A stretch of DNA of 64,000 nt from Erythroxylum novogranatense (taxonomy: Eukaryota > Streptophyta > Magnoliopsida > Malpighiales > Erythroxylaceae). This document shows positions 10,447-21,990 of this stretch, piece by piece. The stretch spans positions 62,750,523 to 62,814,522 of the forward strand of contig CM057228.1 in NCBI GenBank assembly GCA_029891385.1. The letters run 5' to 3'. A model generated the notes under the pieces. That model was not told where the DNA came from and searched no databases. It saw only the letters and a program-made list of their open reading frames with translations. Position 1 is the first letter of the stretch; every line of letters begins with the position of its first letter. Both the position numbers and the translations under genes were made by a program.

Positions 10447-12924
10447 AATCAAAGGCATAGGTGCACCATTTGAAAGTCTCTTTGGTTCTGCGGTTGCAAA
10501 AGGCTATCATGTATATATGCTAAGTAGATTGAAGCTGAAGATGGAAATGATGGCAAAGAGCTGAAAGAAAGTGGACATGACCCTCGCCTAGCTTCTTTGA
10601 GGCCAAGTCGTTGATTTCTCTAGTTTGGAAATTTTCTAATGCTTAAGGATTCTCATGTTTCTAATGTTTTTAATTCCTCTTGTTTGGCATGCTCTAATGT
10701 TAATATTTACCTATTGCCATGGACTCAAAAGACAGTTTTAGGATTCCTGATTGTGTACTGAAATGAGGAATGGGTTTAGGATTCCTGATTGCTCAATACA
10801 CTCTTGATTGCACAAAACAGGTTTAGGATTAGGTTTAGGATTCCATAATTGCACAAAACAGTCTTCTATTTTGTGATGAACAACAGTAAGCTATTAAAAT
10901 TTCTCAGCCTAAAGACAAGCAAGCAAATTTTCCAGAAGCATTCCAAGGGTTGATGTCAAATACTGAAACATAAATCAAAAGCATATTCGAAATATTAAGG
11001 CACCATTTCATATTCTAAGGGTTATGAAGTCCTCTACATGGTTGATGCTATTGATGTTTATTCATACCTAACTTGTATCACTTACCAAATCACTTACCTA
11101 ATCATATTCTAAATATCACTGACCTAATCATATTCTGTATCATTTCAGTAACCACTTACCTAATCATATTGTAAATATCAAGCTCAATCATTGTAAATTT
11201 CAGTAACCACTTACCTAATCAATGCTTAATCATTGTAAAATCTAATTGAAAGGTGAAATTGTAATCAATGCTTAAACATACAATGATTGAGTAAGATATG
11301 CATCTGATTTGGTTCATTTTTAGGATGTGTAAAGCCTTATCTGATTTGGTTCATTTATGATATTACTTGCTTGTGATTTACATGTATTCTTCTATTGTAC
11401 TACATCCTAGGCATAGTTAGAACTGCTCTTATTATTATCAAGTTAGAAGGTCTTAATTGTTTTGAAATGTGCAACAAGTTTTTGTAAACCTAGATATTTC
11501 TTAATTTCAGTATCATTCTATGTTTGAAGGAAACCAAAAGACAATGAACATATTAAAATAGAAGAAGAAAAAAGAAATCGGCATTTTATGGAATACAGAT
11601 TAGTTGGAACATAGAGGGATTTGTGTGAGATTCCTCTAACATCTTTGTTTCTTCTAAGGTATCATGACTGCAAGTATCAGTTACTTTTTCAGTTACTTTT
11701 TAGTCAGTTACATACTTATTTACTGTAAAAGCATATACATTGTTGAGCATATCACATCGGATACTTAACATGTTCACTTAACAATATCAAGATGTTAATA
11801 AAAGAAGAAATGAACAGTGGTGAATCAAGCCTGGATAGATGAATTCTCAGTATCCTTTGCACATTTTGGAGAAAATTCATTATCTGATCACTCATTTATA
11901 CATATACAATACCTTAGCTATACGATTATACAAGGAATGCCTTTCAGATTCTTTAACATGTTCACTTAACAAGATGACTTCCTTGAGCTACTACAAATAA
12001 GCTAGAATAAGCCAATGGAAGGCCATAAAGCTGATGTAGAAACTTAGAAACGTCAAACTAGCACTCAAAAGCTTTTTCAATTCCCATTATAAACAGGTCT
12101 TAGAGACCAAGCTGAAACTTCAGGAGGCATATTAGGAATGCTATAATCATCCTTATAACATCTAGTTAAGGCAGTAGGAAACCCAAACTTGAGATTTATA
12201 TTGCAAACTAAAAGGAATGACACTCAATAATATGTTTGAAATGAATGAGACTCAATCTAATCTATAGATCTTTCCTCTTAAACTATCAAACAACATCATA
12301 GATGAAAGATTCAGATTGTGGATCTGATTTGATGACCTTCTAATCAATATGATTGACAAAAATAACATAATTAATGTTAATCTCAAATAAAAGTTTAATC
12401 CATCAACTAACCTGTATATGTACTGATATTTGCAAAGGGGGAACAAGAAGCAACTCAGTGGAATTAACTTTGCAATTCTGAGAGATGAAGAAGCCGGTGG
12501 TAAGATGTGCCGTTATTGGTTTCTTGAAAACAACATCGATCAATTCATCAGAATGCAAACCAAATGCATTGTGTTACAAATAATCAGAAAACCAAGAGAT
12601 TAAGCAGTCTTAAACCCAGAATAATCCCTCCACTTCAATCGACTCAATAAAGAACAATTTAGCCAACATTAATCGCAACCAAAATCGTTGAACTACTTAC
12701 CTCAACCAACACTCCGACTGTAGATGACAGAAGGACGTCAACTCGTGAAGCAACCTCCAACGATTCCAAGGGCGGTGGCTCGAGGGAGAGGGAAGGTGGC
12801 TTGACGGAGAGGGCAGGTGGCACGACAGAGAGCTAAACGTGGGAGAGAGATGAAGCTAGTTTTGTGTTGTTTTACCAGTAGTTACACGACAACGTCTCAG
12901 TGGGTTGGAGGGCAGGAGTTGAAA

Positions 12925-13206
12925 ATCAAAACAATGACGTCGTGTTGTACTGGAGGGCTAAACGGGCCGGAGATTATTTTTAGCTACCCATTCCCGACGT
13001 CTAACTCTCCCCAACGTCGGCCTAAGTTTTTTGCGACGTCTAACTAACCAAACGACGCTAAACACGTAGTTTTTCCACGACGTCTGCATACAATGTCATT
13101 GAATCTTGACCCCTTTCGTGACGTCTGGGAACACGTCATGAATTCCTCATACATTTCGCGACGTCTACTGAGAAGACGACGCGAAATGCATGTTTTTGTT
13201 GTAGTG
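12925..13206. repeat. CACTA subterminal repeats and terminus
   Basis: The region is richer in GC than its surroundings. It repeats gacgtc, cgacgtct and gtcgtc motifs on both strands, as CACTA subterminal regions do to bind transposase. Arms 13152-13166 and 13174-13188 (catttcgcgacgtct against its near complement, 14 of 15) form a hairpin just inside the end. The last bases, tttttgttgtagtg, match the inverted CACTA terminus. The following 3 bases (ttt, 13207-13209) would be a target duplication if the left end were known. Confidence 0.65.
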
Positions 13207-13434
13207 TTTGCTTGCTTTGCTTTTTTTTTTCAGCTACTTGCATTTAAAATTTTCTTCTTCTTTGTCTTCCATTTTTCATCTTTTAATTTTCTTTGTCCAC
13301 TCCATGAAGACAAATGAGTATTGATCTTTGGAAAATGTCCCAAATGAGGTGCTTTTGACTCACTTTAATTTCTTTGCTTTCAAATTGTACCTAAAATCAC
13401 ATATGAATTAAAATGAGTAAGCATTTTTGTATTA
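13207..13434 (-). repeat. 3' LTR remnant of the Athila-like element
   Basis: Bases 13278-13434 closely match 17391-17547, the far part of the 5' LTR, for about 157 bp in the same orientation. Both contain ctttgtccactccatgaaga and both finish in gcatttttgtat(c/t)a. This defines the LTR boundary. The 70 bases next to the CACTA terminus do not align well, so this LTR is truncated or rearranged. Confidence 0.75.
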
Positions 13435-15197
13435 TAGATTCCCATATTTTCCAGACAATATAATCATAACCAAAGATGAGTGACTTTAAAAAATCATAGC
13501 AAGATGTCAACATTTCAAGCTTTTACTCATGATCAATCAACATTCAATATCTTCAAAAACTGAGCAATCTAATGGTAGACTCGAAAAATGTGTTTAATTA
13601 AAATATATCAATGGGTGCACTCAACACCATTCATGATCATGACAATTTATAACTTTGCATATCATTTCATTTCTCCACCATTAATATTCACATGCAAAAT
13701 CATGAATCAATGGACTTTTCAAGGTTGTAATGTGGGCAAAGGTAAGGTGAGATATATTTGGGACAAGTAGCATGGAATTCATCAAAGCTAGTAAAACAAA
13801 GCAATACTCATAAAAACTGGGTACCATCAGTAATGACGAATGCAACATTTACATTTCACTATCCCATTTAGCTCTCATACACAAATCACACGAAGCATAT
13901 ACCGATCCGAAGGAATCACTCATACAATTTATGCCAACAACTCATTGAAATCACAAGAGTGAACCTTCCAAGCCAACATCTACCTCATATTCAACATACT
14001 CAAATAGCACATTCATTACAACTCTAGGAAGATGCATAAACCATAAACAACTTTTCAACTCATATGGAATTCCTCCTTGATACAATTATTTTAAACAAAA
14101 GTTTTTTCTCTTTTTTCTTCTTTTTTTTCTTTTTTCCCTCTTCTTCATCTTTTTTCTTTCCTTTTTTATAAAATTAAAACAAACTACATCAACATGAGAA
14201 TTTCAATGATAAGACATAAAATAACCTCCCAACCTTATAACCATCCCTCACATATGTACACCCCCACACTTAGAATTTTGTATATTCACAAACTCATCAA
14301 TCATAAATGTTCCACTAGCTTTATGAATTGGGTAGGGCATTTGGTTAAGTTTAAAAGCATAAAATGTGGTTTATACAAAAAGAAAGGCTAAAGCTTAAAG
14401 GTGTTTATCAAGGGAAAAATCCTGTCAATAGGATAGGTTATTTGGCTAATGTAGTTTCTGAAAAACAAAAAATGCCTAATCATATCCTTGTTAATGCATA
14501 TGGTAAAAAAGTGGTCTCAAATAGAAAATCAATGCAAAAGCAGGACGTACATGTCATGAAGGTCACACATTATCAAAAGGCAATAAGACTGATATGGATG
14601 TGTCAGTTAAATATGGCTCAAAATCTCACCGGCTTTGTCTACCATTAGTCATTACTCTTCCAAAGATAATGCATATCGACGAATCACAAAAACAAAAGTA
14701 CATGCTAAAGTTGTTATGAAATTCTCTAGTCAAAAGACACTCTAATCATGATTATATAATCCCAGAAGCAATAGAAAATGAGAAAATGTTTATTTCATTT
14801 GTTTTATTCTTTCTTTAATCTTGATTGAAACTTAAAAACAAGACAAACAAATTCAAAAACACACATGCATATAAAAAATAAAGCAGAAATGTAAAGTGAA
14901 AAATTTTTACTTCCCTTGGGTTGCCTCCCAAGAAGCGCCTTTGTTTAGAGTTGCTAGCTCTACTCCTTCTCCTCACTTGATAAAATTGTGATCTTCATGT
15001 AACACATGCGGATTCTCTACGTGAGGTAGTTCCAGATAGGGTCTTAGTTGATCATCATCCTTATTCAGCCCCTTCCCTATCCTTAGACTCTCAATTCTGA
15101 CTGGGTCCATACACTACGGAAATATTTTGAACGTCTCTTCACCTTTTTCTTCATCATTCAATTCATCCAATCTGTTATGTAAAGGTAAAGAGTTAGT
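13435..15197 (-). other. Non-coding 3' part of the Athila-like element
   Basis: This internal stretch has no supportable ORF. It contains a nearly pure pyrimidine run (14101-14168), the CCCCCACACTTAG motif at about 14261-14274 (minus TAAGTGTGGGGG) and gggttgcctccc at 14918-14929. The latter two are typical of the 3' untranslated part of plant Ty3 elements. This supports loss of pol, with the 3' UTR kept. Confidence 0.6.
14101..14168. repeat. 68-nt pyrimidine-only-like tract
   Basis: The plus strand is almost wholly T and C (ttttttcttctttttttctt and similar) with very few interruptions. On the minus strand, the coding strand of the surrounding element, it is a long purine tract. It might mark an alternative PPT or simply be simple sequence. 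Confidence 0.7.
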
Positions 15198-15869
15198 CTA
15201 AAAAATAATCATAGACTCAGTACTTACCTCCGAGCTAAAAGATATGTCTTTTTTGGCTTCAAGCTCGTTCTCAACTTCTTCGGCACAACTAATTCGTTGA
15301 GGGTTGACCTCAAAATTCTCAAGCTCCTCATCACTTTGTAAAGTTTCCTCACAGACTTCAATTAGGAACACCTTGGGTTGATACGGCCGCTCCTCTTCGC
15401 TTTGCGATTCTAGGCGATCAAGACTTATTGCCATCTGACCCAATAGGTGTTCCATCCACTGTTGGCTTGCTTTTGTCTCCTGTTGGAATTCTTGCAACTG
15501 TTGTTGCATATCCTGTAAAAATTGCAAATTGTTAGCAACAATATTATTAACAAGTTCTTCAAGAGATGCAACTGAATCGTGTTGGCTCTCCAAATCTTGG
15601 GCATTAGACCATGTGTTTCTTGGAAATTTCCCTCCATCCTTCTAGAATTGTAAAGTATTCTCCTGCAATTGCAAAACCAACTCTTCCAGAGATGGACCGG
15701 AGTCGTAATAGGAAGCTTATAGTCTGTACGAGAATTGTTGTGCATCCTGCAGAATATTGTGGAAGTAATTCTGGTGATTATCCCATCCATAACAAAAGTT
15801 AGGTTGATCATTCCAAACATTATTATAGGATTGAGAATACGAATTATAAAAGAAATTACTACCGTCCAT
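15198..15869 (-). pseudogene. Gag-like relic of the Athila-like element
   Basis: One frame runs from an ATG at 15869 to a stop at 15198, about 223 codons, with two internal stops. The beginning is rich in Asn, Tyr and Phe (WNDQPNFCYGWDNHQNYF), like the middle-to-late part of Athila-type Gag proteins. It then has two similar segments of the form SLEELV..(L/I)..N.LQF, an internal repeat. The end is acidic and Glu-rich. There is no zinc knuckle. It starts about 120 bases after the PBS, where gag normally begins, so most of gag has been lost and a fragment has taken its place. A chimeric or reduced Gag is my inference. Confidence 0.6.
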
Positions 15870-15991
15870 ATCGAATTTTTTTTCCTGAAACAAAAAATGA
15901 AAAGATTACAAAATAACAGAAAAGAAATCACTTACGAACAAATATATACAAAACATCAATTAATTCACAAACAAAAACTAAAACACCGCAC

Positions 15992-16009
15992 TCCCCGACA
16001 ACGGCGCCA
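15992..16009 (-). other. Primer binding site, tRNA-Asp type
   Basis: The minus strand reads TGGCGCCGTTGTCGGGGA, complementary to the 3' end of plant tRNA-Asp with one difference from the common PBS form. It lies five bases inside the LTR end at 16015. This PBS type is known for Athila-lineage elements. Confidence 0.85.
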
Positions 16010-16014
16010 AAATT

Positions 16015-17547
16015 TGACCACACGTCGTTACGCTAGTTAAAATAAAATAACTATACTACTACTATAGCAGTGGTGAGTCTAGGCCGATCCTACAGAGAGT
16101 GTGTGTAAAGTTTAAGAAATGAAATTAACTGATGTTTAAACTTAACAGGAGGTTTTGGATTTTTGAAAGAAGAAAATAAAATAAAACTCACTAATAAAAA
16201 CAAATTAAACAAAACATGAAAAAAATGATAAAGGTGGAGAATTCAGTGGGGACTTGGTTCTTTGGTTCAATCTTGGCCTGTACCCTATCTAAACATATTT
16301 TATTAATTTGTTGTTCTTTAACCTCTCCTAGCAACTATTAATCGTGGGTTAATAATTAACTCGTGTTTTTCCTTAGGTTTTGTGTAATCAAGATACGATC
16401 GTTAATTAAACCTAACTACTGAACAATCTAGGATACAATCTCTAGATTTAAATAGGTAATAACATTACGAATTAGGAAAACTGATTAATCAAGGTAACAA
16501 CCACAAACGATGCATCATTTAACCTAGGTCATGTTAGCCCTAATGATTACGAATCATTAGTCGCTACACGTAAATTTCAATATAATAATTACGGATTATA
16601 TCAAAATTTTAGCAATGGGTTTGAAATAACGAATTGAACACATTAAAATCATCAATTCACAATACCCAACGGGTTTATACACAAATAACTTAATAATAAT
16701 GAAAATTTTATTATCCATACATAATACCCAAATAAATTAAAATAGGATAGCGCAATCAATTTCTAATGAGAGAAAGAAACAACAAAATAATAAAAAATTA
16801 CTTAACCCGGGTTGTCAGTTTTGATGTCACCTCTGAACTGGCGTTGAAGTGTCTAGCCCTTCATGGGTTTTTCTCGAAAAAATGTTTCAGCTCCCATTCC
16901 GATCCCTAGTCGAAAATCCCTAAATTTCTGTTACTGCTGCAGCTCCTTTCAATTTCTCTGCACCAGCTTCTATTCTGCACATTGTTCTTCTACTGTAGCA
17001 TTCCTGTAGCTTGATAAGACGAATTAACTTTGTCCCATCTTAAATCCTTCTCCATGCTTTTGCTGTGCACCTTCTCCACTATGCCCAGCTGAGCTGCAGC
17101 CTCCACACCAGCATGTCACGCCCACAACCTATTCGAGCCTTCCACGCCTGCTTTCCTAACACCTCTCGTTTGCGCCTACTACTGTAGCTTCTTATTTCTT
17201 CTATTGTGGCATGATGTGACCAATAAAGGTCACACATCACTTAAAACTTCTGGTACTTTACCCTGGGACGCTGCATTTTGCTCCTTTAAAATCCTCCCTG
17301 TGTTGCTCCTTCTGCTTAAGCTATGGGACGCCAGTGTTTAATGTAGTGTTAAACACTTTTTTTGCTGTGCGTTTTGTATAAATTAATCTATTAATTTTCT
17401 TTGTCCACTCCATGAAGACAAACAAGTATTGATCTTCGAAAAATGTCCCAAATAGGGTGTTTTTAACTCACTTTAATGTCTTTGCTTTCAAATTGTACCT
17501 AAAATCACATATGAATTAAAGCGAGTATCTTAAGCATTTTTGTATCA
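16015..17547 (-). repeat. 5' LTR of the Athila-like element (1533 bp)
   Basis: Its plus-strand limits are TGACCACACG at 16015 and GTATCA at 17547, with the PBS just outside the first. The part next to the PBS resembles the corresponding part of the other Athila-like LTR at 32845 (short unit with gtctaggccgatccta against gtcgatccacaagg). The outer 157 bp match 13278-13434. No coding potential. Confidence 0.8.
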
Positions 17548-17552
17548 TTAAT

Positions 17553-18323
17553 CACTATGTGCAAATAATTAATTATATCAACAATTCAACGCATATCAAA
17601 GACGTATCGTCTGGTGAGGATGCTTCTTCTGGTGATGACATATCATCTGGTGACGTCATATCGTCTGGTCACCTTTTTGATGCTGTAAACAATCGAATTT
17701 CACTTCGGAGTCCTCACGAAAGTTATAGATCTAGAAGATCTCTTTCAAACGTCTAATAAACATCCCAATCCAAGTTTTGCAGAGAAAGTTATGCCAATTC
17801 TCCCAAGAGAGGTACAACATCATTGAGGGCATGAGCATGGTTGATTCTTTTGGCCATAACTTCATAACCCGACCTCCAAATTAAGTGATTTTTAAAGAAA
17901 TAGAATCCTAATACTTTTTGCTCCCTCTCCTTAAATATTGGAAGCTTTTTTATGTAGATTAGGAAAATATTATTGGAAAGAAAATGAGGGATTGGTTGGA
18001 AGAGCATAACCGAGTTATGAACATACTTGGATTTTTAGGCATATCTTGAGCTATAGAGCTACGAATAAGGTGGTTCTTGTTTCAAAATAAACAAGAGGCA
18101 GAGAACTACAATTATTTCGAAGAAGTCAAATTGTTATTTGGTGTTTAATCGACGTGAGCACACCACCCTTATGGGACGATGACAAATGAGGAATCATTAA
18201 AATAACTCCACAAGGAAGCCCGCTCACGCTTTATGACTTCGAATTGTTATGCTCCGAAAATTACAGGGTATTACGCTTACATCTCATAACTTTGATGTTG
18301 GGCTCTAAACACAGAGTCCAACA
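17553..18323 (+). repeat. 5' LTR remnant of the Reina-like chromovirus
   Basis: The right end, gagtccaaca at 18314-18323, has the CCAACA form. The left end is unclear and probably truncated, as no TGTTG start is visible. It contains an 18-bp tandem repeat (17605-17673), then ttggccataacttcataacc at about 17854, then gcatatcttgagctatagag at about 18038. This is the same block order as in the Tekay-like LTR. No clear PBS follows: the next bases, gaaaacacataaggg, do not match tRNA-Met. Confidence 0.6.
17605..17673 (+). repeat. 18-bp tandem repeat, four units
   Basis: Units close to tatcgtctggtgatgaca start at 17605, 17623, 17641 and 17659. The 18-bp period leaves one frame open across it, giving a repeated SSGD peptide, but I see no reason to believe it is translated. 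It occupies the variable-cassette position of this LTR. Confidence 0.75.
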
Positions 18324-18383
18324 GAAAACACATAAGGGAGTGATTGTGAGGTCCTTTCTAACATTTTTTTGTATATGTACACC

Positions 18384-19553
18384 ATGTCTAAGACAAATGA
18401 TAAGGATGGTAATGGTGATGGGAAGTCTAACGAAGGAAAAGGAAGTGACAATGAAAAACAAAATTGTACTTTCTTTACTTTAGCAACTATGCAAAATCAG
18501 TTTCTAAGGATAGAGGACATGTTTAGAGATGTCAGTGACAAGTTTGAAAGACAAGATAGATTGATTAAAGCTTTGCAAGAGTTTTTAGTTAATAATGCAC
18601 CAAGAGAAAGAGCTTCAACTATAGCTCGAAATTCCCAAAACTATGAAGAAGAAGTTTCTGGTTATGAAGAAGATGATGAGAGGGGGTGTCATGAAAGGAA
18701 AGTAGAGATGATATTTGTTTTCCACAACTACTCATAATAAAAGAAGGTGAAGTTGGAAGCAGTTGAATTATCTAACTATACATCTATTTGGTGGGATTAA
18801 CTACTTCTAAATAGAAGAAGGGCTAGAGGTAGACCTGTTGAAACATGGGAGGAGATGAAGTCCATCATGAAGAGATGTTTTGTGCTTAGTTATTACTATA
18901 GGGAGTTGCAACAAAAACTCCATACTTTGAGATAAGGTACTAAGAGAGTTGAGGTCTACCATAAAGAGAGGGAAATGGCTATGATAAGGGTTGATATTGA
19001 AGAACAAAGGGAAGCCACCACAGCTTGATTTCTTGTTGGCTTGAATAAGGAGATAGCCAACATTATAGAGTTGCATCACTATGTGGAGCTTAATGAAATG
19101 GTCAACATGGCCATAAAAATTGAAAAGCAATTGAAGAGTAAAAGCTCCAACAAGGCTTACAATTTTGGTTCTTCAAGTTCTTGGAGTTGCAAGTGGCCTA
19201 AGAAGGAAGAAAAGGGCAAAGACAAGTGCAATGACTATATGGACAAGTCCAAAGATAAGGAGACAACATCTAAAGGTGCGAATTCTCACCCAAATAGTGT
19301 TAATGCATCTACTAAGCACAGGGATATTAAATGCTTTAAGTGTTTGAGATCTGGTCATATTGCTTCACAATGCCCAAATAGAAAGGTTATACTTTTGAGA
19401 GATGATGGGGGAATTGAGTCCCAGGAGAGTGATGAAGAAGAAATGCATGAGCTTGAGGATTGCAGTGATGTGGAGGTAAAGGAACCTATCCAAGCCAAAG
19501 CCCTTGTGATTAGGCGTGCTTTCAATTTGCACGAGAAGGTAGAAGTAGAATAG
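18384..19553 (+). pseudogene. Gag polyprotein, broken (Reina-like)
   Basis: The likely start is the ATG at 18384, 60 bases after the LTR end. The N-terminal part is charged and ends about 18690 in an acidic stretch. After frame changes, the capsid region reads from about 18935 to 19140 (VYHKEREMAMIRVD, then IANIIELHHYVELNEMVNMA). A zinc knuckle CFKCLRSGHIASQC is at 19331-19372, the CX2CX4HX4C form that binds the genomic RNA. An acidic tail follows. There are stops near 18735, 18796 and 19027, and the frame changes at least twice. Confidence 0.8.
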
Positions 19554-19554
19554 C

Positions 19555-20123
19555 AGAGGGAAAATATCTTCCATACATGTTGCTTAATCAATGGTAAGAT
19601 GTGTATTATGATAATTGATAGAGGGAGCTACACAAATGTAGCTAGTGCAATTTTGGTGGAGAAGTTGTGATTGCCTATTATTAAACATGTTAGCCCATAC
19701 AATCTATAATGGCTCAATGAGTATGAAGAAGTAAGGGTACATAAGCAAGTGAAGGTTGCATTCTCCATTGGGAGGTATTCCAATGAGGTTTTGTGTGATG
19801 TAGTACCAATGCAGGCGGGTCATATATTGTTGGGGAGGCCTTGGTAATATGATAAGCGTGTGATCCATGATGGCTACAAGAATAGGTACTCATTCAAGAT
19901 GGGCGATCAAACCTATGTTTTGGCTCCTCTAAAACCAAAGGAGGTTCATGAGGATCAAATGAGGCTTGCAAAGGCCATGGAAGAATAAAAACAAAGGGAG
20001 ATCGAGAGTTTGAAAAAAAGTAAAGGAAAAGAAGCCATTCATAAAAAATAAAAATAAAGGCCCAATTGAGAGAGATTGCACTAGTGAGAAAAAATAAAGG
20101 AAAGTGCAATAGAAAAATGAGAG
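19555..20123 (+). pseudogene. Aspartic protease region, broken (Reina-like)
   Basis: The protease follows gag in the same frame style: TCCLINGK at about 19577, then IDRGSYTN at about 19615, and ILLGRPW at about 19826-19846. The family motif is D-G-G-S or D-T-G-S. Here the middle position is Arg, so the active site is damaged. Stops are at about 19669, 19708 and 19845. A Lys-rich linker to the RT follows. Confidence 0.75.
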
Positions 20124-20757
20124 TTGATTGAAAAGAAGAGTGAAAGAAAAAGGAGTGCCTTCTTTGCAAAATCAAGAGATTTGAGACAAGTGTTGTACAT
20201 ACCTAAGCCTTTAATTTTGCTTAACTATAGAGAAATTCTTTATAATAAGGCTGCCCTTGACTCTTCCATACCTAGTGTTATTAAATCTGTTTTGCAAGAA
20301 TACTCAGATGTCTTTCTAGATGAGATGCCCAAGGGACTTCTACCTTTGAGAGGTATTGAACACCATATAGATTTTGTACCAAGAGCTCAAATTCCAAACC
20401 ACCCTGCATATAGGAGTAATCCGAAGGAGAAAAAGGAGTTTAAAAAATAAGTGAAGGAACTTTTAGAGAGGGGGCATGTGAGAGAAAGCTTAAGTTCATG
20501 TGCAATTCCGGTGTTATTAGTGCCAAAGAAAGATGGGACTTGGCGCATGTGTGTGGATTGCAGGGTAGTGAATAAGATAATGGTAAAATATTGCCACCCA
20601 ATTCCTAAATTAGATGATATGCTTGATGAATTACATAGTGCTTGTTTCTTTACAAAGATTGACTTTATGAGTGGCTATCATCAAATTAGGATGAAACTAG
20701 GACATGAATGGAAAACATCTTTTAAAACTAAATATGGTTTATATGAATGGTTGGTCA
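20124..20757 (+). pseudogene. Reverse transcriptase, N-terminal part (Reina-like)
   Basis: The RT begins with the EYSDVFLDEMPKGLLPLRG linker and continues with the [18 protein letters not shown] block, [12 protein letters not shown] and KYGLYEW. A stop at 20448-20450 interrupts it. The gene is cut after the codon for Val of the VMPFGL-like motif by NA1, at 20757. The same motif resumes at 31551. Bases 20753-20757 (ggtca) are the left target-site duplication. Confidence 0.88.
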
Positions 20758-21990
20758 TGTTGAGACCCGATCCGGAAACCGGATCCCAACCGGAGAAACA
20801 GAAAACTAATACGAAATGAAAGGAAAAATCGAAAGAAAGGAACACAAGGCGGAAGCAAAATCATAAGCGAATCAAACATCGGATCAAATCGAACGAAACC
20901 AATTTATTCGACATCCGTGAACAAATATTTTAGGAAAAGCATCGCATTGGAAACCTTAAGACTATCAGTCTAAACTAATCCAAATCTGAGTACATTTTTT
21001 TTTCATTTCCATTCCATCTCTTATAAAGTGACTTCAATATTCAATTGAAATCATTCGCACTCAAACTCAATTTATTTGCTTCTTCATATACAATCATATC
21101 TCATCGATTTAAACTCTCACTTTTCATTTCCATAAAATTGCGCACATTCCAATTTAAATACCATCAATTCTCAAACGATTAGTACTTTAAATATTTCAGA
21201 CCAACCATCACAATCATATACCCAATTTCCATACACAAAATCCATAACTCGAATCATAATTCATTTTACTATTCCATATACAAATCCATAACTTAATCCA
21301 ACACATATGTCCAGAATTCATAATACATTCTCAAAATGAATACACAACAATTCTAAATTTCTTAGCGATCACTCAGCTAAACAAATTATACCATATGAAC
21401 ACATACAAATGGAAACCTTCACTTTTCTTTACCCGATCTTCTTCTCATCACTTGTGGATGGGAATGAAGGGGGGTGAGCGTTGGGTCCCAAATTTTTTTT
21501 TAATTTATTCATTGATTTATTTAATTATTCGCTTACTTTAATTATTCTCTATTTTGTTTTAATTGATTTAATTATGTGTTTATATAGATATATTTTATTT
21601 AAGTTTTGGAATTAGTAGGTAGAAGTTGGGAATTAAATGAAGGGTTAGAATTAAATATTGGAAAGTATGGGCTTAGAGAATAAGTGGAGTTATGTGTGGT
21701 AGGCTTGGAAGGAGGAGAGCCCAAAAGCCTAGTAAGTTAGAGGAGAGCCCAAAGGAGTTAAAGAGAGCTTTAAGGAGACTTAAAACTATGTAGTTTTGGG
21801 AGGAGGCTTTAAGTGAAAGCTAATGAATTAAGTCTTTAAAGAAGAGTAGAGAAGTTGTCGTAGAACCAAGGAGAAGAGAAGCAAAATGTGAACAAGGAGA
21901 GCTTCGACCAAGAGAGCAAGGGAGAGCCGTAGGAGGCTTGAAGGAAAGAAGAAAGAAGGAGAAAAAGGAAGAGGAAGCTACTTGTGAGAG

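Larger units (their letters stand above)
7966..12900. other. Non-coding AT-rich stretch with minor repeats
   Basis: I see no supportable gene in this 4.9 kb. All open frames are short and lack recognisable motifs. It holds an imperfect hairpin (8574-8629), a pair of direct repeats (about 8655-8750 and 9716-9805), a 20-bp tandem repeat (10360-10446), and degenerate repeats of tttaggattcctgattg (10736-10860) and acctaatcatattctaaat (11085-11230). Close to the right side (12770-12830) a purine-rich gagggagagggaaggtggc motif is repeated. Confidence 0.6.
6260..13206. mobile_element. CACTA-like DNA transposon remnant, one end visible
   Basis: The segment ends at 13206 with gtttttgttgtagtg, the inverse complement of the CACTACAACAAAAA-type terminus of plant En/Spm elements. 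The last 280 bases repeat gacgtc/gtcgtc motifs, like CACTA subterminal repeats. No transposase is readable, so this is a deleted or internal-deletion copy. The opposite terminus was not found between 6260 and 13206. It may lie before the window, with the Tekay-like element inserted inside. The left limit given is simply the end of the LTR, and other unrelated DNA may be included. Confidence 0.55.
13207..17547 (-). mobile_element. Non-autonomous Athila-like retrotransposon, pol-less
   Basis: On the minus strand the order is: 5' LTR (17547 to 16015), tRNA-Asp type PBS (16009-15992), a gag-like relic (15869-15198), a 3' region with the GGGAGGCAACCC motif common after pol in plant Ty3 elements (14929-14918), a taagtgtgggggtgtaca motif (about 14279-14257), and a 3' LTR remnant ending at 13434. 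No protease, RT or integrase is present in the 2.6-kb internal region. The left LTR is cut off by the CACTA end at 13206. Bases 17548-17552 (ttaat) would be the target duplication on the right. Confidence 0.75.

Noticed and set aside
12817..13317. Two short plus-strand frames near the CACTA end as host genes.
   Set aside because: They run across subterminal repeats and the element terminus, have no conserved motif, and are explained by stop-poor GC-richer DNA.
14194..14648. Two overlapping plus-strand frames of 65 and 94 codons.
   Set aside because: They are antisense to the 3' untranslated part of the Athila-like derivative and have no family resemblance.
15425..15931. A 168-codon minus-strand frame over the gag relic.
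   Set aside because: It is out of frame with the NDQPNFCYGWDN-type Gag-like reading, which fits the family better despite two stops.
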